The notes below the pieces were generated by a model. That model did no database searches. It was not told the DNA's origin and saw nothing but the letters and a program-made list of their open reading frames with translations. This document shows, piece by piece, positions 1-8,085 of a DNA stretch of 64,000 bases (position 1 is the first letter of the stretch; each line of letters begins with the position of its first letter). A program made the position numbers and the translations under genes. The DNA is from Salegentibacter sp. GTDB lineage: Bacteria > Bacteroidota > Bacteroidia > Flavobacteriales > Flavobacteriaceae. The stretch is from positions 3,288,514 through 3,352,513 of the forward strand of contig CP051246.1 in NCBI GenBank assembly GCA_017795085.1. Direction: 5' to 3'.

Positions 1-102
1 ATTAGTTTTTAAGGTTAATAGCTGTAATTTAAGAATTTAAGCTGTTTTTACCTTAAAATATTGAATAAAATATTGAATATCCGTAAAGAGTCATAATCGT
101 GT

Positions 103-188
103 CGTCACCCTGAACTTGATTCAGGGTCTAATTTTGTATATTGCTGACTTACAATCTTATTAGGTGCTGAAGCGAGTTTAGTATGACG
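103..188. repeat. Imperfect inverted repeat, MITE-like intergenic element
   Basis: The left arm reads CGTCACCCTGAACTTGATTC and continues with AGGGTC. The right arm, read as reverse complement, is CGTCATACTAAACTCGCTTC followed by AGCACC, so the two ends are related inverted repeats about 86 bp apart. A degraded relative ending in AGGGTGACG occurs near 56755. I recall similar elements between genes of other Flavobacteriaceae. The rest of the 1-409 stretch is AT-rich and I see no gene in it. The function of the element is unknown. Confidence 0.55.
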
Positions 189-409
189 TAAAAATATCAA
201 TTATTACTAATAACGGATAATCAGCTAAAATACCAAGGTTCACCTTCCTTAGGTTAATTTTCTCATAAAAATATTTCAACTACATTTTAAACCTTTTGCT
301 TAATATTTTGTCAAAAGATTTGGAGAAAGAGTGGTTTTGCAATTTAAATTTTAAAATTTTCTACAAAACACCTTATTTCTTAACTAAATCACACCACAAA
401 AAATCTTTT

Positions 410-2884
410 ATGACCAAATCGTTATCGCATAAACTTTTACTGATAACCCTTTCACTATCGGTTTCAGGATGTGCAGTTTTTCAACCAAACAAAAAGGAGG
501 ACGCCCAGGCTTCATCAGAAAAAAAAGATGAGAACGGCTTAAAACCCTACAAAAAAGTAATCACCAAAGAAGCTAAATCGGATAAAGGCCTGTTCACCGT
601 TCATCAAGTTGACGATAACTATTTTTATGAAATTCCCGACAGCCTTTTTAACCGGGAAATGCTTACCGTAACCCGAATTGCAAAAACCGCTACCGGAATT
701 GGTTTTGGTGGGGGAAAGCAGAACACCCAGGTACATCGCTGGCAACGAAAAGGCGACCACGTTTTATTACGTGTGGTTTCCCACGAGATTTACGCAGCCG
801 ATTCCCTACCGGTACACGAAGCGGTGGTTAACTCTAATTTTGAACCGGTTTTACAACGTTTCCCGGTAGCTACCGAGAAAAAAGATTCCCTGCAAAACAC
901 TACGGTAATTGATGTAACCGATCTTTACAACAAGGATGTCCAGGCTTTAGGCATGCACGACCGTAGCCGTAAACAATACAAAATACAGCGTTTAGATGAA
1001 AGTCGTTCTTATATTGATACCATCAGGAGTTATCCTGAAAATATTGAAGTACGGCATGTAAAAACCTACAATGCCGGTGAACCACCCTCTAATGCAAGTA
1101 CGGGTTCTATTTCAGTAGAATTTAGCAACTCGATGATCTTACTTCCAAAAGAACCTATGAAACGTCGTTATTTTGATGAACGCGTAGGATGGTTTGCTAG
1201 AAGCCAAACCGATTATGGTTTGGAAGCCCAAAAAAGTAAAGAGGTTCGTTATCTCGATCGGTGGAGACTGGAAGTAAAAGAAGAAGACCGCGAAAAATTT
1301 GAAAACGGAGAATTGGTAGAACCCAGGGAGCCTATCGTTTATTATATAGATCGTGCCACTCCCCAAAAATGGCGTCCTTTTATTAAAAAAGGAATTGAAG
1401 ATTGGCAGGAAGCTTTTGAAAAGGCTGGTTTTAAAAATGCAATTATTGCCAAAGATCCGCCAAGTTTGGAAGAAGATCCCGATTGGAGTCCGGAAGATGT
1501 ACGTTATTCTGTAGTGCGCTATTTAGCCTCTCCTATTCCAAATGCCAATGGCCCACATGTTAGCGACCCGCGTTCAGGAGAAATTTTAGAATCAGATATC
1601 AACTGGTACCACAATGTAATGAGCTTATTGCGCAACTGGTTTTTTGTACAAACTGCAGCCATTAATGAAGAGGCACGCGGAGTTGAATTTAAAGATGAAG
1701 TTATGGGCCGCTTAATTCGATTTGTATCATCCCACGAAGTTGGACATACCTTAGGGCTTCCCCATAACATGGGAAGTAGCGCGGCTTACAAGGTAGAAGA
1801 CCTACGCAATCCTGAATTTACCCAGAAATACGGTACAGCTCCCTCTATTATGGATTATGCCCGTTTCAACTATATTGCGCAACCCGGAGATGGTGACGTT
1901 GCATTAATGCCAAATATTGGCCCATACGATAAATATGCAGTTGAATGGGGATACCGCCCAATACTAGGTAAAACCGCTGAAGAAGAAAAGGAAATCCTTG
2001 ACAAATGGATTCTGGACAAAGCCGACAATCCGCTTTACCGCTTCGGGAAACAACAAGGAGGTGTTATTGACCCGAGTTCACAGACTGAAGATTTAGGGGA
2101 CGATGCTATGCTGGCCAGCGAATATGGCATTAAAAACCTGAAGCGTATTATGCCAAAACTAATTGAATGGACAGCAAAAGACGGTAAAGACTATGATGAT
2201 CTGGACGATATGTATGGACAGATTTTAGCGCAGTTTAACCGTTATATGGGCCATGTAACCGCAAACATTGGCGGGGTTTATGAATATTACAAAACCTACG
2301 ATCAGGAAGGCGCGGTCTATTCTCATGTAGCCCGGGAAAAACAGCAGCGGGCCATGGACTTTCTTCAGGAACAATTATTTGAAACCCCGGAATGGCTTAT
2401 TAGTCAGGAAATTTTCAACAAAATTGAATTTGACGGAAATATTGAACGCATCAGGAATATACAGGAGCGAAGTTTAAATAATCTTCTAGACTTCGGAAGA
2501 ATGGCACGGCTAATGGAAAATGAAGAAGTAAACGCCGGGGAAGCCTACTCGCTTTTAAATATGATGAGCGATCTTAGGGAAGGTATATTTAGCGAATTAA
2601 ACCGCGGGCAGAAAATTAAGCGTTACCGCCGAAACCTGCAACGTGCCTATATCGACCGGTTAAAATATCTTATGAACGAAGAACAGGGAAATATAAGTTC
2701 CTGGTCTTACAAAAGCAATATAAATGTTGCCCAAAGTGATATTCGCCCGATAGTTAGGGGCGAACTCAAAACATTACAAAACCAGTTAAGGCGTGCCAAT
2801 CGAAATGCAGACACCTTAACCCGTTATCATATTGAAGATGCTCTTGAGCGCATAGATTTGATACTAAACCCTATAAAAGGATAG
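410..2884 (+). CDS. Zinc-dependent metalloprotease lipoprotein (DUF5117/DUF4953 type)
   Basis: This 824-residue protein carries the extended zinc signature HEVGHTLGLPHN at about residues 442-453, as in metzincin-like peptidases. The family is common in Bacteroidota and is annotated through DUF5117/DUF5118/DUF4953 domains. I chose the ATG at 410 because it gives a lipoprotein signal peptide with lipobox VSGC about 20 residues in; an upstream in-frame TTG at 296 adds an unconvincing leader. The product is probably anchored in the outer membrane or periplasm and degrades peptides. It is followed by its own terminator, so it seems to be a single-gene unit. The substrate is unknown. Confidence 0.88.
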   Translation: MTKSLSHKLLLITLSLSVSGCAVFQPNKKEDAQASSEKKDENGLKPYKKVITKEAKSDKGLFTVHQVDDNYFYEIPDSLFNREMLTVTRIAKTATGIGFGGGKQNTQVHRWQRKGDHVLLRVVSHEIYAADSLPVHEAVVNSNFEPVLQRFPVATEKKDSLQNTTVIDVTDLYNKDVQALGMHDRSRKQYKIQRLDESRSYIDTIRSYPENIEVRHVKTYNAGEPPSNASTGSISVEFSNSMILLPKEPMKRRYFDERVGWFARSQTDYGLEAQKSKEVRYLDRWRLEVKEEDREKFENGELVEPREPIVYYIDRATPQKWRPFIKKGIEDWQEAFEKAGFKNAIIAKDPPSLEEDPDWSPEDVRYSVVRYLASPIPNANGPHVSDPRSGEILESDINWYHNVMSLLRNWFFVQTAAINEEARGVEFKDEVMGRLIRFVSSHEVGHTLGLPHNMGSSAAYKVEDLRNPEFTQKYGTAPSIMDYARFNYIAQPGDGDVALMPNIGPYDKYAVEWGYRPILGKTAEEEKEILDKWILDKADNPLYRFGKQQGGVIDPSSQTEDLGDDAMLASEYGIKNLKRIMPKLIEWTAKDGKDYDDLDDMYGQILAQFNRYMGHVTANIGGVYEYYKTYDQEGAVYSHVAREKQQRAMDFLQEQLFETPEWLISQEIFNKIEFDGNIERIRNIQERSLNNLLDFGRMARLMENEEVNAGEAYSLLNMMSDLREGIFSELNRGQKIKRYRRNLQRAYIDRLKYLMNEEQGNISSWSYKSNINVAQSDIRPIVRGELKTLQNQLRRANRNADTLTRYHIEDALERIDLILNPIKG

Positions 2885-2913
2885 TATTTTTTCTGATTTG
2901 TTAGTTTAGTTTT

Positions 2914-2954
2914 TAATCCTGCCGGGAAGTAATTTTCGGCAGGATTTTTTATTT
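2914..2954 (+). terminator. Intrinsic terminator of the metalloprotease gene
   Basis: AATCCTGCCG pairs with CGGCAGGATT and is followed by a T-rich tail. It lies 30 nt past the stop codon at 2884. Confidence 0.85.
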
Positions 2955-3145
2955 TCCCCTTTGGTTTTAAACCTTTTAGTAAATTACAAGTCTAATAATT
3001 AAATCCGCTTAAACATTTGTTAGTTCTCATATGTTTATAAAAGGATTGGTTATTAATTCTTTGTTTGCAGTAGTGGCAGAAAAAGTACCCGAAAATCTGA
3101 ATTTCATACGGCTCAGGTATTAAAATCCTTTTTTGCCCTAAACAC

Positions 3146-3186
3146 AAGGCCGTCTAAATTTTTCAATGTAGACGGCCTTTATTTTT
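3146..3186 (+). terminator. Orphan plus-strand terminator in a gene-free stretch
   Basis: AAGGCCGTCTA pairs with TAGACGGCCTT and is followed by TATTTTT on the plus strand. The upstream plus-strand gene already has its own terminator at 2914-2954, and 2955-3145 contains no convincing ORF. The hairpin could also serve the minus-strand peptidase that ends at 3209, but on that strand the tail is not T-rich. It may therefore end a small untranslated RNA. I see nothing else in 2885-3208. Confidence 0.65.
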
Positions 3187-3208
3187 AAAACTATTGCTAA
3201 GAACAGGC

Positions 3209-3895
3209 TTAATCTCTTCCCATATAAATACTTAAAAAATACAGCAAGGTAGCCAAAGAACCAACGGCGGCAACCACATAAGTTCGTGCGGCCCATTTTA
3301 GGGAATCTTCAGCGGCATCATGTTCACGGGTAGAGAGCATATTTTCATTTTCCAGCCAGACCAGCGCTTTTTTACTCGCATCGTATTCCACCGGAAGAGT
3401 CACAAAACTAAAAAGCGTTCCCATACCAAACATGATAATTCCTATAAGTAAAATAGTGCTTCCCATAGCGGTAGTGGCCATCAGTATCAATCCGCCGAAA
3501 ATCACCCATTGTGAAAACCTTGAAGCCACACTTACCACAGGAACCAGCTGGCTACGTAATTTCAACCAACTATACGCCTGAGCGTGCTGAATTGCGTGAC
3601 CGGTTTCATGGGCCGCGACAGCCGCCGCAGCTGCATTACGCTGGGTATAAACCCCTTCACTTAAATTAATGGTCTTTTTCTGCGGATTATAATGATCGGT
3701 TAACATTCCTGGGGTTGAAATCACTTTTACATCATAAATACCATTATCAGCCAACATTCTTTCGGCGATTTCTTTTCCGCTCATTCCATTCTGCAAATGC
3801 ACTTTGGAGTATTTCTTAAATTTACTCTTTAAGCGATTGCTTACATACATACTCACAATAAAAATGAGTCCTGCAATAATATAATATCCTAACAT
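3209..3895 (-). CDS. Membrane zinc metallopeptidase, YugP family
   Basis: The 228-residue protein starts with a membrane segment (MLGYYIIAGLIFIVSMYV), carries HETGH at about residues 96-100, and has further hydrophobic segments around 125-165 and near the C-terminus. This matches the YugP/neutral zinc metallopeptidase 2 family, whose substrates are mostly unknown. I preferred the ATG at 3895 to an in-frame start at 3967 because a promoter -7 element (3928-3935) lies between them and because homologues begin at this membrane segment. It is divergent from pyrH and stands alone. Confidence 0.88.
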   Translation of the reverse strand: MLGYYIIAGLIFIVSMYVSNRLKSKFKKYSKVHLQNGMSGKEIAERMLADNGIYDVKVISTPGMLTDHYNPQKKTINLSEGVYTQRNAAAAAVAAHETGHAIQHAQAYSWLKLRSQLVPVVSVASRFSQWVIFGGLILMATTAMGSTILLIGIIMFGMGTLFSFVTLPVEYDASKKALVWLENENMLSTREHDAAEDSLKWAARTYVVAAVGSLATLLYFLSIYMGRD

Positions 3896-3927
3896 TTTCG
3901 GTTTCTTTTTATCAAAAATTAGTAGTT

Positions 3928-3935
3928 CAAAGATA
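3928..3935 (-). promoter_or_regulatory. -7 promoter element for the YugP-family gene
   Basis: On the minus strand this reads TATCTTTG, matching the Bacteroidota -7 consensus TAnnTTTG, 32 nt upstream of the ATG at 3895. It supports the shorter start. Confidence 0.6.
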
Positions 3936-4040
3936 AACAAAAACCTGGCCACTTCAGTTTTTACCAATTTTCCGACTGGTAAAGATTTCTTAAAATAATA
4001 TTCCTTTGCTTTATGTTATTTTCCAATTTAAGATATTACC

Positions 4041-4048
4041 TATATTTG
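4041..4048 (+). promoter_or_regulatory. -7 promoter element for pyrH-frr
   Basis: TATATTTG matches TAnnTTTG. It predicts a leader of roughly 85-90 nt before the pyrH ATG at 4142. It also argues against an in-frame start at 4013, which would lie upstream of the promoter. Confidence 0.6.
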
Positions 4049-4141
4049 CATCAATCACTATGTGAGGTTAATGCTCCGAACCTGTTTTATTTTATTGAAA
4101 AGGCTTTCGGAGTTTTTAAAAAAAGTTACTACAAAACCACT

Positions 4142-4849
4142 ATGCAATACAAAAGAATTCTACTTAAACTATCGGGAGAAGCATTAATGGGTAAACGCCA
4201 ATATGGCATAGACCCTAATCGCTTGGCAGAATATGCCGAGGAAATCAAATCGGTTACCCAAAAAGGCATTGAGGTCGCTATTGTAATTGGCGGTGGCAAT
4301 ATCTTTAGAGGTGTGGCCGGTGCAAGCCGGGGAATGGATCGTGTGCAGGGTGATCATATGGGAATGTTGGCCACGGTTATTAACGGGCTTGCCTTACAAA
4401 GTGCCCTGGAAAATGCAGGGGTACAAACCCGTTTGCAATCGGCAGTAAAAATCAATGAGGTGGCCGAGCCTTTTATAAGAAGAAGAGCCATCAGGCATTT
4501 AGAAAAAGGTCGGGTAGTAATTTTTGGTGGCGGCACCGGAAATCCATATTTTACCACCGATTCTGCAGCGGTATTACGTGCTATTGAAGTTCATGCCGAT
4601 GTAATTATGAAAGGCACCCGCGTAGATGGAATTTACACCGCCGATCCTGAAAAAGATGAAAAAGCTACTAAATTCGATTATATTACCTTTGATGATGTAA
4701 TTCGAAAAGGTCTGAAAGTTATGGACACCACGGCTTTTACTTTAAGCCAGGAAAACGAATTGCCCATTATTGTTTTTGATATGAATACTCCGGGGAATCT
4801 GTTAAAGGTAGTCACCGGTGAAAATATAGGCACTAAAGTAAACTTATAG
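4142..4849 (+). CDS. pyrH: UMP kinase
   Basis: The 235-residue protein converts UMP to UDP with ATP in the cytoplasm, feeding pyrimidine nucleotide synthesis. It begins with the hallmark [17 protein letters not shown]. It also contains the glycine-rich IGGGNIFRG segment, the [15 protein letters not shown] nucleotide-binding segment and [14 protein letters not shown], all typical of bacterial hexameric UMP kinases of the amino-acid kinase superfamily. The length is normal. It is followed 29 nt later by frr, the usual pyrH-frr arrangement. The start at 4142 matches the family N-terminus. Confidence 0.97.
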   Translation: MQYKRILLKLSGEALMGKRQYGIDPNRLAEYAEEIKSVTQKGIEVAIVIGGGNIFRGVAGASRGMDRVQGDHMGMLATVINGLALQSALENAGVQTRLQSAVKINEVAEPFIRRRAIRHLEKGRVVIFGGGTGNPYFTTDSAAVLRAIEVHADVIMKGTRVDGIYTADPEKDEKATKFDYITFDDVIRKGLKVMDTTAFTLSQENELPIIVFDMNTPGNLLKVVTGENIGTKVNL

Positions 4850-4878
4850 TTCAAAAAACCAGCAATAAATTTTTAACG

Positions 4879-5433
4879 ATGGAAGACGAAATTGAATTTA
4901 TAATAGACACCGCAAAGGAAGGAATGGATAAAGCCATTGCCCACCTCAAAAAACAACTGCAAAATATTCGTGCCGGAAAAGCCAACCCTTCTATGTTGGG
5001 TAGTGTAATGGTTGAATATTACGGTTCTATGACGCCCCTAAACCAGGTAGCCAATGTTAATACTCCCGATGCCCGCACTATTTCTATTCAGCCCTTTGAA
5101 AAAAGCCTGATTGGCGAAATAGAGAAAGGGGTTATGCAGGCCAATCTCGGGTTTAACCCTATGAACAATGGTGAGAGTGTAATTATCAACGTTCCTCCAC
5201 TTACCGAAGAACGTCGTAAACAGCTTACAAAACAGGCTAAAGCTGAAGCTGAAGACGCGAAAGTAGGGGTCAGAAATGACCGTAAAACTGCCAATCAGGA
5301 ATTAAAAAAACTTGACATTTCTGAAGACCTGTTACACGATGCAGAAAACGACATCCAGGAATTAACCGATGAACATATCGTTAAAATAGATAAAATCCTT
5401 GAACATAAAGAAGAAGAAATCATGACCGTATAA
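4879..5433 (+). CDS. frr: Ribosome recycling factor
   Basis: The 184-residue protein splits post-termination ribosomes together with EF-G. Recognisable family segments are IRAGKANPSML near residue 31, NVNTPDARTISIQPFEK, PPLTEERRKQL around residue 105, and the C-terminal KKLDISEDLLHDAENDIQ helix. The length is normal (about 185). It is co-transcribed with pyrH and followed by a strong terminator. Confidence 0.97.
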   Translation: MEDEIEFIIDTAKEGMDKAIAHLKKQLQNIRAGKANPSMLGSVMVEYYGSMTPLNQVANVNTPDARTISIQPFEKSLIGEIEKGVMQANLGFNPMNNGESVIINVPPLTEERRKQLTKQAKAEAEDAKVGVRNDRKTANQELKKLDISEDLLHDAENDIQELTDEHIVKIDKILEHKEEEIMTV

Positions 5434-5466
5434 TATAATACAAATACGGCTTGAAATAATTTTATG

Positions 5467-5507
5467 AAAATGCCGGAATTATCTTAAATTTCCGGCATTT
5501 TTATTTT
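5467..5507 (+). terminator. Terminator of pyrH-frr, overlapping the next promoter
   Basis: AAAATGCCGG pairs with CCGGCATTTT and is followed by a T-rich tail. The tail runs straight into the -7 element TATTTTTG at 5502-5509. Confidence 0.85.
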
Positions 5508-5509
5508 TG
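5502..5509 (+). promoter_or_regulatory. -7 promoter element for the DUF5686 gene
   Basis: TATTTTTG matches TAnnTTTG, 37 nt before the ATG at 5547. It overlaps the U-tract of the preceding terminator. Confidence 0.55.
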
Positions 5510-5546
5510 CCCTATTTTCCTCAATTTTACCTGAAGTCAATAAATT

Positions 5547-8009
5547 ATGCGTCAACTTCTCTTTATTGTCCTCTGTTTGATGAGCGTTCCAAATATAAGT
5601 TATGCACAGCAAATTTCAGGCAGGCTTATAAATTCCGAAAACAGGGAACCCCTTCCTTACGCAAAAATAACTACCGAAAATGAGGAAATACTTACCAATA
5701 TTGACGGCTCTTTTAGCATCCAAATTGAGAAAAAGCGTATAAAAGTCAACATCTCTTATATAGGTTTTTCCTCGCGTGAAATTGAACTTACTACCGCTAC
5801 CCGCTTTATTGTGATTCAGCTAAATCCCGTCAAAGAAAATTTAGATCCGGTGCTTATTTCCTCTAAAAGAAACCCTGCTGATGAAATTATCAAAAAAGCT
5901 ATAACCCGAAAAGATCAAAACGCTCCCCAAAAAGCGCTTCAATCCTTTCAATTCAAAAGCTACAATAAGTTTTTAATCGATAACGAACAAAATCAAATCA
6001 AGCTGCAGACCGATAGTACCAACCTGGAGGCTTCAACCATAATTAACACTACCGCAGCCTATCTCTCTGAAAAGGTTTCGGAATTTCAATATCAACAAGG
6101 CAAAGATTTAAAAGAGAAAGTACTGGGCATTAGAAATGCCGGTTTTGAAAAACCGGTTTATGAATTGTTGAGTATTTCAGCAAATCCTTTTTCCCTTTAT
6201 AAGGATGACTACCAGATTTTCGAAACCCATTATGCCGGCCCATTAGCTAAGTCGGCTTTTAAAAATTATTCTTATAAAATTCTTGATACTACTAAAACTT
6301 CAAGACCGGCCTATCTAATCTATTTTAAACCCAAACGCCGGCAGGCTGTAGCCGGATTAGAAGGAATTTTGTACCTGGATACTAAAACCTATGCTATTCA
6401 AAAAGCAAAAGCACAATTACTGGGCGCAATTAAATTGGAAACCCAACATGAGTTGGAATATATTGAAGAAGAAAAGCTTTGGTTTCCCAAAAAACAAACC
6501 ACTACGATAAGGCCCGGCCGGGGTGATCAGGAAATTGCGGTTTTTGGCGGAGTAATTTCAACGGGGAGGCTTCAGGGTAGCGGCGATCTTATCAGTACTG
6601 TTTTAAGCGGAGGAAAGCCCGGTGAACCACAGCTTCTCCTGAATTCCGTTACTGAAAATTATGATTTACGGTTTAACACAGAAGAATCCATTGAAAATCC
6701 TTCTGCTGAAATTGAAGTTACCGAAACGGCCTTTTCCCAGGATGAAGCTTTTTGGAAAAAAAACAGACAAAAACCTTACACTTTTTTAGATAAGAATATC
6801 GAAAAACGCGTAAGTAAAATTGTAAAAGAGAAAGAAGTCGAACAGCAGATTGAAATTAAGAATTCTATCGCCACAGGGTTTTACCCGGTTAAATTCTGGG
6901 ATTTTAATTTGGGGAAATTTTTCAAATTTAATAATCATGAAGGGATACGCCTGGGGTTTGGCGGAAAGACCAATGGACAAATCTCAGATAAATTCAATCT
7001 TAATGGCTTTTTGGTTTACGGCACCAAAGATGAAGTTTTTAAATACAGCCTGGGCACCCAAATTTACCTAAATAAAGCCACCGGCACGAATTTCAACTTC
7101 AATTTTACCCGTGATATGGCTGAAGTAGCTGAATTTAAATATTTAAAAGGCATTAACGAATTTTCCATAATTGAGCCTCGTTTTGTAAACATCAATTTCT
7201 TTTATGATTATCGTAAATGGAGCACTTCACTAAGTCACCGTTTTACTTCAAAATTTGATACCGAACTTCAGCTAAGTCATACTGATATATGGCAACGCGG
7301 AAATTATTCTTATCGATATAGAAATCAGGAATTAAGTAATTACAGTATTTCAGCAGCAACGCTCTCCTTTTTATGGAGGCCTTTTGCTACTTTTTTACAT
7401 ACCGGGCAAAAAAATATTATTACCAACAAAGGTTTTCCGAAATTCACCGGACAAATAATAAAAGCTTTTGACGGCTTGAACGGCGATTTCAATTTCACCC
7501 GTGCCGGATTAAAAGTAACCCATGAAATAAAATACCTGAATCAATCCCGTACTGAAATTATTTTGGAGGGCAATTATGCCTTTGGGGACTTGCCACTCAC
7601 CCACGCCTTTCATGCATTTCCAAACAACGCTAATAGAAAAGCTATTTTAAGGCGTTTTTCCGTAGCTGGAAATACCGCTTTTGAAACCATGTATTACAAT
7701 GAGTTTTTTAGTGACAAACAAGCGATGTTACATTTAAAACATCAATTCAGACCATGGAAAATCAACCGATTTATGAAACCTGAAATAGTGCTTATTTCCC
7801 GGCACGTGATTGGTGATTTTGAAAACATTGAAGATCATTCAAATATTTCATTCAACACCCTTGACCAAGGCTATTCTGAAGCAGGTTTGGAAATTAACAA
7901 TATCCTTGCAGGTTTTGGGCTGGGCACGGCTTATCGCTATGGGGCTTACCATCTATCTACTTTCGATCAAAATTTCGCTTTTAAATTTACATTTCAACTT
8001 CAATTATAA
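5547..8009 (+). CDS. DUF5686 family outer-membrane protein with carboxypeptidase-regulatory-like domain
   Basis: The 820-residue protein starts with a signal peptide ending near SYAQQ. It continues with a carboxypeptidase-D regulatory-like beta-sandwich (residues about 22-100, ISGRLINSENREPLPYAKI) and a long region with alternating hydrophobic and polar strands. The end is FAFKFTFQLQL, a beta-barrel-like C-terminus. This architecture is typical of the large Bacteroidota DUF5686 family, which is thought to sit in the outer membrane. No enzymatic motif is seen and the role is unknown. It has its own -7 element. Confidence 0.85.
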   Translation: MRQLLFIVLCLMSVPNISYAQQISGRLINSENREPLPYAKITTENEEILTNIDGSFSIQIEKKRIKVNISYIGFSSREIELTTATRFIVIQLNPVKENLDPVLISSKRNPADEIIKKAITRKDQNAPQKALQSFQFKSYNKFLIDNEQNQIKLQTDSTNLEASTIINTTAAYLSEKVSEFQYQQGKDLKEKVLGIRNAGFEKPVYELLSISANPFSLYKDDYQIFETHYAGPLAKSAFKNYSYKILDTTKTSRPAYLIYFKPKRRQAVAGLEGILYLDTKTYAIQKAKAQLLGAIKLETQHELEYIEEEKLWFPKKQTTTIRPGRGDQEIAVFGGVISTGRLQGSGDLISTVLSGGKPGEPQLLLNSVTENYDLRFNTEESIENPSAEIEVTETAFSQDEAFWKKNRQKPYTFLDKNIEKRVSKIVKEKEVEQQIEIKNSIATGFYPVKFWDFNLGKFFKFNNHEGIRLGFGGKTNGQISDKFNLNGFLVYGTKDEVFKYSLGTQIYLNKATGTNFNFNFTRDMAEVAEFKYLKGINEFSIIEPRFVNINFFYDYRKWSTSLSHRFTSKFDTELQLSHTDIWQRGNYSYRYRNQELSNYSISAATLSFLWRPFATFLHTGQKNIITNKGFPKFTGQIIKAFDGLNGDFNFTRAGLKVTHEIKYLNQSRTEIILEGNYAFGDLPLTHAFHAFPNNANRKAILRRFSVAGNTAFETMYYNEFFSDKQAMLHLKHQFRPWKINRFMKPEIVLISRHVIGDFENIEDHSNISFNTLDQGYSEAGLEINNILAGFGLGTAYRYGAYHLSTFDQNFAFKFTFQLQL

Positions 8010-8057
8010 CCTACCGACTTTAAAGACTAAAAGCCCGCTATTTAGCTCCTGTTTTTA

Positions 8058-8065
8058 TACCTTTG
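8058..8065 (+). promoter_or_regulatory. -7 promoter element for the MMPL transporter gene
   Basis: TACCTTTG matches TAnnTTTG, 20 nt before the ATG at 8086. Confidence 0.55.
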
Positions 8066-8085
8066 CACTCGCTTAAAAAACACCC

